The position numbers and the translations under genes are program-made. The notes under the pieces were generated by a model that was not told where the DNA came from, searched no databases, and saw nothing but the letters and a program-made list of their open reading frames with translations. 64,000 nt of DNA. Origin: Phytomonas francai (lineage: Eukaryota > Euglenozoa > Kinetoplastea > Trypanosomatida > Trypanosomatidae). Location: the NCBI GenBank assembly GCA_001766655.1, contig MJCC01000005.1, forward strand, positions 414,072 through 478,071, written 5' to 3'. Shown in pieces: positions 9,800-19,051 of this stretch (position 1 is its first letter; every line of letters starts with the position of its first letter).

Positions 9800-12043
9800 A
9801 TGTCAATCGAAAATGCGTCATCGAACGATTCGGATGCCGTTCTTCAAGGTTACTTGCAAACACGGCAAATCTACTGCGAAAAAACACTTAGTGTGCTTGT
9901 CGATGGCTTCCAGTACGCCGCGCGGCATAAAAAATGGCTTCTACAGCAATGGTCGCCTAACATAGACAACGAAGAATGGAATCTGGAAAATGAAAGGCCC
10001 AGTACTATGAACGGCGGGAGCACCGCTGAGCGAGGAGAAACCAAGGTTAAAATCCTCTACTTTCTTAGTCATTTCCATTCGGACCATTACACTGGGATCG
10101 GATGTGGATGGAAACATGGATTGATTTTCGGAACCCCCGAAACGATTGCCCTGGTGCAATTGAAATTTGGTGTCTCCGCTTCCGAACTTTGCGCGTTGAA
10201 ATTCGAAAAGGAGCATGTGTTTTCGCTTTCCAATGGAGAATACCTTGGTGAATACGATTCACTGACTAATTGTCCTTTAGGTGAGAACTTTAATTCAGAG
10301 GTTTTCTCCGTGTTTCTCATTCCCGCTAATCACTGCCCAGGAGCAGCGATGTTTGTGTTTAAATCTCGCCGTTTTGGGACTATTATTCACACCGGGGATT
10401 TTCGCTTTAACGGCTCTGAGGCCGCTTGGCGAGCAGCGGCAGCCCCTCTTACGTGTTCTCCCTCTTCATCCCCATCGCTTGGGGTCTCTATCAAATCCAC
10501 TTCAGAACACCCTCTATCGCAAAGCAGCCCCCAACCGCCATTTTACGAGCAATTCGTTGAAAATAACGCGTACCTTCAGGCGATTCGGGGTAAGGTGGAT
10601 ACGCTATTTCTCGACAACACCTTCTGCGATCCCGCCTTCAGCTTCCCTAGCCAATATGCTGTAACCCGGTATGCCGTGGAAGCCCTGCGTGAGATACTTC
10701 GACAAAAAGGAAATCCTTCTTGTTCAACTGAGCTAAACGGAGAAAATAAGAGGTTCAATGAGGTTCACTGCGCGGTGCTTGTTGGGACTTACACTATCGG
10801 CAAGGAGCGAGTGGCGTTTGCCTTCCAGGAGCATTTTCCCCGCCTGGGAGGCTCAACGGAAGAGGGGACTTCAGAAAAATCGTTTGTACCGATTTACACT
10901 ATGGAACGTAAATATGCCATGCTGTCAGCGATGGCATTTCATGAAGATCGTTTTTTAAACCTCCATGACATGAGCTCTGCCTCTCAAACACCTCCAGATG
11001 ATGAACGGTTGAAAAGAGAATCCTCACTACGGAATGAATCTGAGGATATAGAGAAGGAAGAAGGCCTCGTCCTTGTGCGCCCCTTGGACTATGAAATAGA
11101 ACCTCCATTGGGCAAAGGCCCTGTTGACGAGATCACGGGCAGTCCCTCAACGCGCTATTTCCTCTCCATTTTCCTTGTACCGACCGGCTCTGTTTCTTAC
11201 CGAGCTCTCGCACGCGCCTGTGGTCGACCAGTCAAACAAAGCCGCACGGGGGAAACCAAACGAGAAAGAGGCGCTCCCACTGATCGAAAAGGGCCGCTTT
11301 TTGACCTGTTAGACATTGGGGAAAGCCTTGGGATTGATTTGGCCTCGTATAGCGCTGTTTTAGCCGTGAATCCAAGCGGATGGAATAAAAAATGTCAGCT
11401 GCATCGCGTTCACCAAGACCGTGTGTGGGAGCTAAAGATACCTTACAGTGAGCACTGCAGCTTTACGGAGCTCTTGAATTTTGTAGCGCTTGTAAACCCT
11501 CGACGAGTGATCCCAACTGTTTCCCTTTCGCGATACCGCGCGCAAGAATCGTTGTTTGTTGAAAAGGCCCCACGCCTCTCTACGCGCTTTTCGAATACTC
11601 AGCCTATTTCTCGATTTTTCCGACAAAATGACAGTGCGGTTGAGGAAGGATCAGCAAACTCGACGCCAACGAACCGATACTTAACCAAGACAAAGATAGA
11701 AAAAGATAATAGAGCCAAATCGGGGGGCTTTTTTAGTCATTTTGCGATGTTAAAACCTCTTTTCAACACTTTTAAGGAGCAATATTCAAAAATTACTAGC
11801 AAAACAACTCGCACGCTTCGTCCAGGTATTGGAGATAAATCCACTGTTTTTCCCAAAACAGAACCCTTGGAGAAGGTACCAGAACGGCAAAAGTATTCAT
11901 CCAACAGGGAGGGTCTTTTCAGTAACACTACTATAGAAGTCTCTATGAATGCGAAGGATAATTTTATTATTGTGGACAATAGCGATGACGATGATAAGAG
12001 TGTTGAAGAGATTGTGCAATGCGCACAAAAGGTACGGATTTAG
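9800..12043 (+). CDS. SNM1/PSO2-type DNA cross-link repair nuclease
   Basis: A 747-residue metallo-beta-lactamase/beta-CASP protein. The metal-binding motif SHFHSDH (His91, His93, Asp95, His96) is followed by the ANHCPGA block and a HTGDF block (Gly-Asp). Further on come the Leu-Asp-Asn-Thr-Phe-Cys motif of the SNM1 family, a VGTYTIGKE motif and a late IPYSEHCSFTEL motif with the beta-CASP histidine. These are diagnostic of SNM1/PSO2/Artemis nucleases, which trim DNA ends and repair interstrand cross-links in the nucleus. An insertion of about 140 residues separates the KERVAF and SEHC parts. The C-terminal 150 residues are basic and Ser/Thr-rich and end in an acidic cluster. Which paralogue (PSO2 or Artemis) cannot be decided by eye. 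Confidence 0.9.
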   Translation: MSIENASSNDSDAVLQGYLQTRQIYCEKTLSVLVDGFQYAARHKKWLLQQWSPNIDNEEWNLENERPSTMNGGSTAERGETKVKILYFLSHFHSDHYTGIGCGWKHGLIFGTPETIALVQLKFGVSASELCALKFEKEHVFSLSNGEYLGEYDSLTNCPLGENFNSEVFSVFLIPANHCPGAAMFVFKSRRFGTIIHTGDFRFNGSEAAWRAAAAPLTCSPSSSPSLGVSIKSTSEHPLSQSSPQPPFYEQFVENNAYLQAIRGKVDTLFLDNTFCDPAFSFPSQYAVTRYAVEALREILRQKGNPSCSTELNGENKRFNEVHCAVLVGTYTIGKERVAFAFQEHFPRLGGSTEEGTSEKSFVPIYTMERKYAMLSAMAFHEDRFLNLHDMSSASQTPPDDERLKRESSLRNESEDIEKEEGLVLVRPLDYEIEPPLGKGPVDEITGSPSTRYFLSIFLVPTGSVSYRALARACGRPVKQSRTGETKRERGAPTDRKGPLFDLLDIGESLGIDLASYSAVLAVNPSGWNKKCQLHRVHQDRVWELKIPYSEHCSFTELLNFVALVNPRRVIPTVSLSRYRAQESLFVEKAPRLSTRFSNTQPISRFFRQNDSAVEEGSANSTPTNRYLTKTKIEKDNRAKSGGFFSHFAMLKPLFNTFKEQYSKITSKTTRTLRPGIGDKSTVFPKTEPLEKVPERQKYSSNREGLFSNTTIEVSMNAKDNFIIVDNSDDDDKSVEEIVQCAQKVRI

Positions 12044-12428
12044 TGGAATTTTTCAGATATCTGTTCGCCTGCTTCTTACCGCTTAATACCCCCCACGAGC
12101 GTATCAAGCTGTAAGAACACTAGTGCAAGGATTTTGAAAAATAAAATAATAGCATCCCGCAGACAGCACCCTTTTCCCATACATTTCTTGTTTGTATCAT
12201 AGGTTTCCAATCTCTTCGATGGAGATTTTCCCCATTGGGACAGTATTCTGTATATGCATCATTCTTAAAAAAGTACTGAAACTGCCTATCTAAACATCAA
12301 AAAAAAAAAAGGTATAGCGTATTAAGATTATCCAGGAATTCATAACATAGGAGCACAAAAATCCAAAGATTATAGCATTTTTCTTACGGATATTTCTTGC
12401 TTTTTAGTGCGCTATTGCATCTGTGCAA
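12044..12428. other. Intergenic spacer with splice acceptor
   Basis: AT-rich, with an A run at about 12299-12310. A TTTTTAG at 12401-12407, preceded by a T/C-rich stretch, is the likely trans-splice acceptor of the following gene. No other gene is seen. Confidence 0.6.
12406..12407 (+). promoter_or_regulatory. Probable trans-splice acceptor AG
   Basis: A T-rich tract ends in AG here, 21 nt before the first ATG of the zinc-ribbon gene. It supports the start at 12429 over the upstream in-frame GTG at 12423. Confidence 0.6.
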
Positions 12429-12935
12429 ATGCGGATGCTGAGAAATAGATTCATTGCTGGCTGCTCGGTGAGCATGGCGTGGCTTACACCCGCACGGTAT
12501 AAGGCATCCTATATTTACATAGCAAACCGCAAGCGCGTGGAGATGTTTATGGGAAAACGTTTTCATCTCCCGACGCGCCTGCATACGGCGGCACCGGATA
12601 TCGCAGCAGAGTGGAATTATGAAAAGAATCCCATGCATCTTTACCCTGAAATCGTCGGTATTGGGTACGTGATGCCGGTGTGGTGGAAGTGCTCGACGTG
12701 TGGACATGCCTATGAAATGAGTGTGGAGAAGCGCGTGATACGAGGTGGAGGCTGCGAGATCTGCGCGGGTGGATTGCTTAAAGAGGAAGCAAGAGAGTCG
12801 TCAAAAGGCAAGCAAAAGTTGGAAGGTGGCGTTTTTCAAGAGGTCGACGATGGGGGGGAACCTTTGCTCGGGGAAACAAACCCCGCTCTTCGGCCGAAGC
12901 GCCCTGCTATGCTCAGCATTCGGACGAAGTATTAG
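12429..12935 (+). CDS. Probable mitochondrial zinc-ribbon protein (DUF4379-like)
   Basis: A 168-residue protein. The N-terminus is basic, without acidic residues in the first 35 positions, like a mitochondrial import signal. Residues about 55-115 carry the pattern of the 'probable zinc-ribbon' family DUF4379: a D-I-A-x-E-W-N segment, an N-P segment, then a V-W-W-K-C-S-T-C-G-H segment and, about 25 residues later, a G-G-C-E-I-C segment, giving two Cys-x2-Cys metal knuckles. The family is a small metal-binding module found in several kinetoplastid mitochondrial proteins; its molecular role is not established. The C-terminal 50 residues are charged and variable. The start is the first ATG after the acceptor at 12406-12407. 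Confidence 0.75.
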   Translation: MRMLRNRFIAGCSVSMAWLTPARYKASYIYIANRKRVEMFMGKRFHLPTRLHTAAPDIAAEWNYEKNPMHLYPEIVGIGYVMPVWWKCSTCGHAYEMSVEKRVIRGGGCEICAGGLLKEEARESSKGKQKLEGGVFQEVDDGGEPLLGETNPALRPKRPAMLSIRTKY

Positions 12936-13365
12936 AAGGTAATATACAAAAGAAAGTCTGTACATTTGCTCTCTGTTTGACTAAAAAGCTTCCATCAGGG
13001 TGGTGCTTTATTTGTCAATCCAAAAAAAATGCCACGTGAAAGTTTATTGTAATTCTTTTTTATAGAGCATGTTGTATGTTTTTGTTTCTCCATCCCCTCA
13101 TTGTACCTCCCTCCCCCCCCCTCCTCTTATGAATTTCGATAAGTGTTTACGAAATAATTTCTAGCACAATTGTTTTCCAATTATATATTTAGTAGCAGAA
13201 CTTTTTTTTTTACAGCCCCGAAACTGGGGAAGAAAATTATTCACGTGCTTCAAGTAAATATTTTTGAACATATGGATTACTCTCTTTTTTAGCTTTGCTC
13301 AATACCGCATAAATCCTTTCTTCACTATCTTTGCCTGTTCCGATTTCTCTGTCAAAGCTCAAGCC
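12936..13365. other. Intergenic spacer with C9 tract and two acceptors
   Basis: A C-rich stretch (about 13103-13125) includes nine consecutive C at 13113-13121. Two pyrimidine-AG sites precede the BRAP2-like gene: AG at 13214-13215 after a T run, and AG at 13291-13292 after TCTCTTTTTT. No gene is seen. Confidence 0.55.
13291..13292 (+). promoter_or_regulatory. Probable trans-splice acceptor deciding the BRAP2-like start
   Basis: The AG follows TCTCTTTTTT. The open frame extends upstream of it only from a TTG, so the first ATG after the acceptor (13366) is the likely start. Confidence 0.55.
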
Positions 13366-15105
13366 ATGCTACGCTATATCATTGAGGATGAATGGAACGA
13401 AAAGATAAGTGTTTTTATCAATAGTCCGGCTCTTGTTACAGCGACTGGTAATAGTAACACCAACACCGATAAGCATACGCCGCAGCGGCAAGGCTTATTC
13501 GGCTTAGATCCGATTCCTTTTAGGGTTGGTCATATCCGGCTTCTGCGGCGGCTGCAATACAAAGGGCAATTCTTCGTCCCGTTCATCCCAACGAAGCACT
13601 TCCTGCTCATCTTCCCCTCTGCTTCGGACGAGGGCGCGCGCGGGCGGCTCTCGGCGGGCGCCGGGGCGGCGATCGCGTGCTTTCTCCTCGACGTCCTCGC
13701 GGGCTGCCCGGGCGGGGCGGCGTGCGTGGTCGTGGACGCGGGGCTCTGCCTGCACGCCGGGGCCGCGCTGCTCGTCCTCCGGGCGCCCTCCGTCGAGGCC
13801 GCGCTGGCGGCCGTGGAGGGCTGCGGCGACGTCGCGCGGCAGCCCCCTGCGGTGCGCACGGGGCCGACCTACGTCCAGTGCCACCCCTGCGAGCCCCCAC
13901 CCTTCCCCGCGGAGCCCGGGACGGGGGCGGCGGCCTACCGCGCCGCGCACTACCTCCTCCCGACCTGCGTGCTCTGCGCGGAGCGGCTGGAGGGGTCGCT
14001 GACGGGGCGCGAGGCCGAGGCGGTCGTCACGTGCGCGTGTGGGCGGGAGGGGCGGCCGGGCTGCGACTGCCTCGCGGCCTCGCGCTGCGCCGTCTGCCAG
14101 ATGCTCTACCGCTCCCAGACCAGCCCGGGCGCCCGGGGGACGGTGAAGTGCGAGGACTGCCGCCAGTCCGGGGACCCGTGGATCTGCCTGATCTGCGGGT
14201 ACGTCGGGTGCAGCCGGTATCAGGCGATGCACGCAAAGGAGCACGGTCTCGCCCGGCAGCACTTCTTCTCGATTAACCTCCTGACACAGCAAATTTGGGA
14301 CTACTCCGAGGACGCCTTCGTGCACCAGGCACTGATGGTGTTCGACTTCGCCTCGGGGAGCACGACCCGGGTTCGCTACCCGAGCCGCGAGGCCCCCCTT
14401 TTTGTGGAGGAAAACGATGGAAAGGACCCATTTTGGCAGAAAAAAAGTGTCTCCGCAAAGTATGACGCCAAGCTCCGGGCCTCACATATGCAATACGCGA
14501 CGGTGATTAAAAACGAGCTCGATGCGATGCGCCAAGTCTACGAAAATGAAATTGGCAGCTCAATTTCGAACAGCCAAGGCGGAACGCCGCATTCGAAACG
14601 AATCGCGGAGGGAGAAAGTGCAGGAAATCTGGCAAGCCTGGCCCCATCCTTCGCCTCCCCGTGGAGTAATTCGCCTACAGAATCTCATTTTCAGCGAAAT
14701 CAAATGGCCCCACTGCAAAAAGCGTTTGGTAAGGTTCACCATTCCGATCCTTTGGCCCCGATGAAAACGATCCATTTCATCATGCGCAAGGTGTTAGATG
14801 CGCAAGAGATCGTGTTAAAAAGCGATTTCGACCTACAGAAGCTGTCCTATGATATTTGCCTGCATAATAAAGAGAGCATGCAGCTGGAGGAGCGCGTGCA
14901 CGACATTGAGGAGGAGTTCCGTGCGGTTGTGCAGAAAAATATCGCATCGGAGATCGAACTCGACGCCACTATTGAGGAAACGCAGACCATATTAAAAGAG
15001 ATTCGCTTAAACATCGAAACGGAGCGGAGGCTCCGCTCACAGCTAGACGACTCAGACAAAGCCGACAAGATGGTCATCATGGGAAAGGGAAAAAGAAACA
15101 TGTAA
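13366..15105 (+). CDS. BRAP2/IMP-type RING and ZnF-UBP E3 ubiquitin ligase
   Basis: A 579-residue protein with the BRAP2 order of domains. An N-terminal RRM-like region (about 1-150) includes an RHIxLLR-like stretch. A RING-type finger follows at about 196-245 (Cys-x2-Cys ... Cys-x-Cys ... Cys-x2-Cys). A ZnF-UBP domain lies at about 258-308 (CEDC ... WICLICGYVGCSRY ... HAKEHGLARQH), then a region ending in VFDFASG. A long coiled coil is at about 465-570. In other eukaryotes BRAP2 binds ubiquitin and acts as an E3 ligase and cytoplasmic retention factor. The RING has extra residues between its Cys pairs compared with the usual spacing. Bases about 13620-14330 form a sharply GC-rich plateau while both gene ends are AT-balanced. 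Confidence 0.85.
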   Translation: MLRYIIEDEWNEKISVFINSPALVTATGNSNTNTDKHTPQRQGLFGLDPIPFRVGHIRLLRRLQYKGQFFVPFIPTKHFLLIFPSASDEGARGRLSAGAGAAIACFLLDVLAGCPGGAACVVVDAGLCLHAGAALLVLRAPSVEAALAAVEGCGDVARQPPAVRTGPTYVQCHPCEPPPFPAEPGTGAAAYRAAHYLLPTCVLCAERLEGSLTGREAEAVVTCACGREGRPGCDCLAASRCAVCQMLYRSQTSPGARGTVKCEDCRQSGDPWICLICGYVGCSRYQAMHAKEHGLARQHFFSINLLTQQIWDYSEDAFVHQALMVFDFASGSTTRVRYPSREAPLFVEENDGKDPFWQKKSVSAKYDAKLRASHMQYATVIKNELDAMRQVYENEIGSSISNSQGGTPHSKRIAEGESAGNLASLAPSFASPWSNSPTESHFQRNQMAPLQKAFGKVHHSDPLAPMKTIHFIMRKVLDAQEIVLKSDFDLQKLSYDICLHNKESMQLEERVHDIEEEFRAVVQKNIASEIELDATIEETQTILKEIRLNIETERRLRSQLDDSDKADKMVIMGKGKRNM

Positions 15106-15180
15106 TGCCAGTGATTTAACATTATCGTTGTTTATTAATACAAGACCGTATAGAGTAGATCTGTGTGGATTTTACCCTTG

Positions 15181-15744
15181 ATGTGAATCGAAAGCATTTT
15201 GGATGTTTGCTGTCAGATAGGAGATCAGCCACTATGCTTCGATGCGAATGAACGAGCAATGCATTTGTGGGTCTGCAAACTGGTTGAGGCAGGGGTACAC
15301 GCGATTACGTGGGTGCTCAAGGAAAATAAGAGACCTCTCTTTGGTGCGTATTCGTGAATTAAATGCGATGTGTTGTATTTTGACTATTTTATTCGTATAC
15401 TCAGTGCAATTCTCCCTGAGGAGTTTTATTAGGAACGGGTGCACGAGCTACTGGTGCGAATGATCAAAGATATCGTCACATGTGAACTAATAGTAGATAA
15501 CATTGCAAAGGCAACATCTCCTGTAAAACTTGCTCAATTCTCCGCGAAATCCAGCGTTTCCTCAGATTCCTTGGGAAAAATATCCCGTTTGGTGTGGAAC
15601 GTTGGTCCCTTCTCCGATGCGGAGCTCTTTGATAGCAAAACTCTACCTTTCGTGATGGTATCATCAGAGCTTCTGGCGGAAGTCACATTGTCGACATTGC
15701 TGGCAATGCATGGTCTGCTGGTTATACAAATACAGTCTGGCTAA
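15181..15744 (+). pseudogene. Protein-like frame interrupted by three in-frame stops
   Basis: One reading frame (ATG at 15181) runs for 188 codons to TAA at 15742-15744 and looks like protein throughout. It contains TGA at 15184-15186, TGA at 15355-15357 and TAG at 15430-15432. Segments between stops have ordinary helical-protein composition, for example NERAMHLWVCKLVEAG, then YFDYFIRILSAILPEEFY, then ERVHELLVRMIKDIV. No frameshift is needed. No family is recognised. The last part alone could be translated from an ATG at 15460 (94 aa). Pyrimidine-AG support upstream is weak. A decaying single-copy gene is the simplest reading; stop readthrough is the interesting alternative. Confidence 0.5.
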
Positions 15745-16073
15745 TCCTTGCGCAGTTTTATGAAGTGGTTTTATTATTGCTATTATGATTTAGAATTATT
15801 AGCCCTCTCATGGGTCCGTGCTTCACGATGATTTTGCTTTTCCATCATGATATTGAAATTCTACTCTGATTGTGAATAGAGTTCCCAAGCGTGCTTTCGG
15901 CTTTCGTCCCATGTTTTACCCGGTGTACTCCATTTTTACATTCTTCTCCTGTGATCTGTTGCATAGTTTATGTGCACTGTCCAAGATACATGTAGAAGGG
16001 AGTATATACATATAGCATACACAAAACGTACCCCCTCCTCCGCCACGCTGTCATTTAGTCAATGAATGCATAA
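15745..16073. other. Intergenic spacer with acceptor and mini-uORF
   Basis: The pyrimidine-rich stretch about 16030-16056 ends in AG at 16057-16058. A four-codon upstream ORF, ATG AAT GCA TAA (16062-16073), ends immediately before the YbeY ATG. No larger gene is seen. Confidence 0.55.
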
Positions 16074-16742
16074 ATGTTTTACAAAAACTTATTTCCAAAT
16101 GTGTTCATCCAAGGAGCTACCCCTCTCTTGCTCAGAGGGATGCGCAGCCGGGTGATGGCGGTACTTTGGTTGGAACGTTCCCCCAGGGATACGTATCTCG
16201 ACGTGATTCTCGTATCATCTGATCAAATGCAATCCATTAATTACCGCACACGAGGGCTTTGCAGGCCAACAGACGCCCTCACCTTTTCCGAGGTTAGCGA
16301 AACCAACCAATGCATTAACAAAATTCTCTTTTCATGCACAGAGGATACGTTTGACGGTAAAAAAGACAACGTTGATTTAATGTCCTCTCCAGCCTTGTTT
16401 TGCACTCCTTCGGCGAAGTCGAATTGTTTGCCTGCGCGGCGTCCGCTTCGCAATGAACTCATGGATCTTGGAACGATATACATTTGTGTGGAGTATATCT
16501 GGCGTCGCGTGATGATTCGACCTCTGAAAAACCTCCCGTTGGAATTATACCTCGAAGCGGCGCTTGTTCATGCACTTTTGCATGCATTAGGGTATACACA
16601 CGAAACCGACGAAGCACTGAGGCGTATGGTACGCCGTGAACAACACCTCGGGTATCACCTGCGATCTCTTCAGCGAAAATATCCTCTTGATATGCCCTCT
16701 ATGGATATTTTCGAGTATATAAAAGCGATATCGCGTGGGTGA
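16074..16742 (+). CDS. YBEY: YbeY-type endoribonuclease, probably mitochondrial
   Basis: A 222-residue protein of the YbeY/UPF0054 family, a zinc-dependent RNase acting in rRNA maturation in bacteria and in mitochondria or plastids. The metal site is His166-x3-His170-x5-His176 in a V-H-A-L-L-H-A-L-G-Y-T-H block, the exact spacing of the family motif. An upstream S-I-N-Y-R-T-R-G segment followed by P-T-D-A-L-T-F-S matches the family's N-x-x-Y-R-x-x-x-x-P-T-D-V-L-S-F block. The N-terminus is basic and hydrophobic, consistent with mitochondrial import. An insertion of about 50 residues after the PTDALTF block lengthens the protein compared with bacterial YbeY (about 150-160 aa). The start is the first ATG in frame after the acceptor at 16057-16058. 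Confidence 0.85.
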   Translation: MFYKNLFPNVFIQGATPLLLRGMRSRVMAVLWLERSPRDTYLDVILVSSDQMQSINYRTRGLCRPTDALTFSEVSETNQCINKILFSCTEDTFDGKKDNVDLMSSPALFCTPSAKSNCLPARRPLRNELMDLGTIYICVEYIWRRVMIRPLKNLPLELYLEAALVHALLHALGYTHETDEALRRMVRREQHLGYHLRSLQRKYPLDMPSMDIFEYIKAISRG

Positions 16743-17138
16743 ACGTCGAAAGGATGGCAAAGGTCTCACATTCATCTGCTTTGAAGTGTGTTCTGACATG
16801 TGTTGGACAAGAAAGAAAAAAGGGAAAATGAAAGAAAATGCTCATAAACTAGCCACAGCGACGGCAATAAAACACTGCACTTGTAAGTTTAAACTGCATG
16901 GGGGTTCTTCCCCTCCCCCGCTTTCCGTTCGAAACCAACACGCATTTTGTCACTTTTCCTTTCCTCTAATCATTCTGTTCTTCTTTTAGATCAGTGGCCT
17001 TTCTCCTCGGATCCGCCCACATCCATTGTTCAGCATCTTATGCCTGGAGAATGGGCCTGTCTTTAGTCAAAAGCAATATTTACCAACCACATAACACAAC
17101 ACAACTATAACTTCAAAAAAAAAAAACTGTAACAATAA
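16743..17138. other. Intergenic spacer with splice acceptor
   Basis: A clear tract of T and C ends in AG at 16988-16989, about 150 nt before the next ATG. An A run lies at about 17116-17126. No gene is seen. Confidence 0.55.
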
Positions 17139-18659
17139 ATGAGACCCATGCAAGACTTGCAAAAGCCAGTCCACTATAAGATGCCGTTTGTAGCCTTTCC
17201 GCGGGATACAGGGGAGCGCGTGTTAAGCATCTTCAGCCTCCCTGGCGGGGGAGAGGAAGAAAGGTTGCGGTCAATGAGCGTGAGCGCCCTGCTCAAGGAG
17301 GCCTACCGGCATACCCCCATGAAGCAGGCCGACGAGGGGCCTGCCGCCGCCGCCCTCCACCCGATGCTCCGCCAGGGAGAAGTCCTCGACTTTGTCGAGA
17401 AGGTCCTCGACGCGACGCGGCTGACGGCGGCCGAGGCGGAGGCTGTGGTCGCGCAGCTGCGAGCCCACACGGACCTCATCGACGCCGCCTGGGCAACTCT
17501 GACCAGGCGCCTACGACGGACGGTGGAGGAGGTTGTGGGGAGCTGGCGCTCGGGCGCGCACGCGGAGTGGAACCACGACCTGCGGTTCTACGGCGAGTGG
17601 TGGCTCACGCTGCGGAGCGTGGACACCGTTGAATCGCAGCGGGCCCGCGACCTCTTTGGGATCGCTGAGGGCGAGAGGTGCACGTCGCTTCTCCCAAGCG
17701 GGGGGTGGGGGGTGGAGGCGGAGAATACGCTCATCAGCGACCTAGCGAGGCGCCTGCACGGCCCGCTTTACCACCTCACTCTCCTGCACTTGGACTGTTT
17801 TGACATAAATCCTGGTAGGATGCAAGTCTTCCTATTTGATGGGGTGCTGCCGCTCAAGAAGAACCTCTGCGAGGCCGCTCAGAAGGCGGAAAAGGAGAGA
17901 TGCAAAGAAGAGGTGGGGTCCTTTTCAAGGCGCTCTAGAAGGGAGGCGAGGGACCCAGAGGAGCTGCTGGGGACACTTTCGTTCTCGAATTGTAACATCG
18001 AGACGGCGTCGTTGATGGTGCTTCTGCTTGCGCTCGCCGAGGATGGCGAGACAGCCCGTACAACTGCCCTGGATCTCTCCTGCAATCGCCTTACGAGCAG
18101 CTCGTTAGAGTGCTTTACTACGCTGCTCGGGCGAACGAAGGTCAAGAAGCTTGATCTTCGCTATAACAACCTTCACGCGTCACGCGGCGCTGAATTTCTG
18201 AGCTTTTTAACAGAAGGATGTCTGAACCTGACGGAGCTGAGTTTATGCTCAACGGGGCTTTCGCATGCGCAAATTCGAGTGCTCCTGTACGCCCTTCCGA
18301 GGATGCCCAATTTACGGGTGTTGCTTCTGAACTTTCTCAATATTCCCCTCGAAATGGCCATGGAGGTTCACTCTGCGGTTCGTAAGTCACGACTTCAGTA
18401 TATTTCTATTGTGGGATGCGAAGTGAATGGGCATCCGACCCTTATGCAGGAGCTGGTAGCTTGCTGTGCGAAGAACCGGCAAGCGGAGGGGGTCGGGATG
18501 GATTCCTCTCCGAATGCTTCGTTTTTTGAAGAACTTTTCAGAAAAATGGAAGCGAAAGGGTGCGCGCCTCTATTTGAGAAGCCTTCTATAGTCGCCGATT
18601 TTGAACCGTACACAAATAATGACCCCTCACTTTTTCCCTCGAATCAATCCATTAATTAA
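17139..18659 (+). CDS. Leucine-rich-repeat (RNI-like) protein
   Basis: A 506-residue protein. The N-terminal 220 residues are helical and unassigned. Residues about 280-425 hold leucine-rich repeats of the ribonuclease-inhibitor type: LSFSNCNIETASL, ALDLSCNRLTSSSL, KLDLRYNNLHASRG, ELSLCSTGLSHAQI, and a last degenerate repeat. LRR proteins of this type are common scaffold or flagellar proteins in kinetoplastids; the partner cannot be predicted. A Cys-containing C-terminal tail of about 70 residues follows. The 5' part (about 17290-17770) is GC-richer than the rest. The start is the first ATG after the acceptor at 16988-16989; Met4 and Met15 are alternatives. Confidence 0.8.
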   Translation: MRPMQDLQKPVHYKMPFVAFPRDTGERVLSIFSLPGGGEEERLRSMSVSALLKEAYRHTPMKQADEGPAAAALHPMLRQGEVLDFVEKVLDATRLTAAEAEAVVAQLRAHTDLIDAAWATLTRRLRRTVEEVVGSWRSGAHAEWNHDLRFYGEWWLTLRSVDTVESQRARDLFGIAEGERCTSLLPSGGWGVEAENTLISDLARRLHGPLYHLTLLHLDCFDINPGRMQVFLFDGVLPLKKNLCEAAQKAEKERCKEEVGSFSRRSRREARDPEELLGTLSFSNCNIETASLMVLLLALAEDGETARTTALDLSCNRLTSSSLECFTTLLGRTKVKKLDLRYNNLHASRGAEFLSFLTEGCLNLTELSLCSTGLSHAQIRVLLYALPRMPNLRVLLLNFLNIPLEMAMEVHSAVRKSRLQYISIVGCEVNGHPTLMQELVACCAKNRQAEGVGMDSSPNASFFEELFRKMEAKGCAPLFEKPSIVADFEPYTNNDPSLFPSNQSIN

Positions 18660-19051
18660 ATGAAAATGTATTATCCTTTTTTCTCTTTTACCCTTACTTT
18701 TTTTGGATTCTACACGTGCTATTGCAGTCGATATTTTTATATCACTGCATCATATTACCAATAAAAAGGTGTGATTACGAGTAGTGTGAGTTTCCATCAT
18801 AATGAATCCATGTAATTTATGCCACCATTCAAGAAATATTTCCATATAGATATAATAGTATGAAATCACTTGATCTTCGTTAACAACTTTTTCATTTTGA
18901 TCTTGAAAAACAAGATAGAATGAGGGAAAGTAAATTTTAAATCGTGAAAAAATCTTTTTTCCCTATTCATCCTTTAGTAGTCTGAAATAAAAATCGTAGA
19001 CCTTTTAAAAATATCGGCTTAGTTACTTATTCCCATTTATCCCTATTAGTG
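18660..19051. other. Intergenic spacer with splice acceptors
   Basis: AT-rich spacer. Candidate acceptors are AG at 19021-19022 and AG at 19048-19049; the second is only 2 nt from the ATG, so the first is more likely. No gene is seen. Confidence 0.5.
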
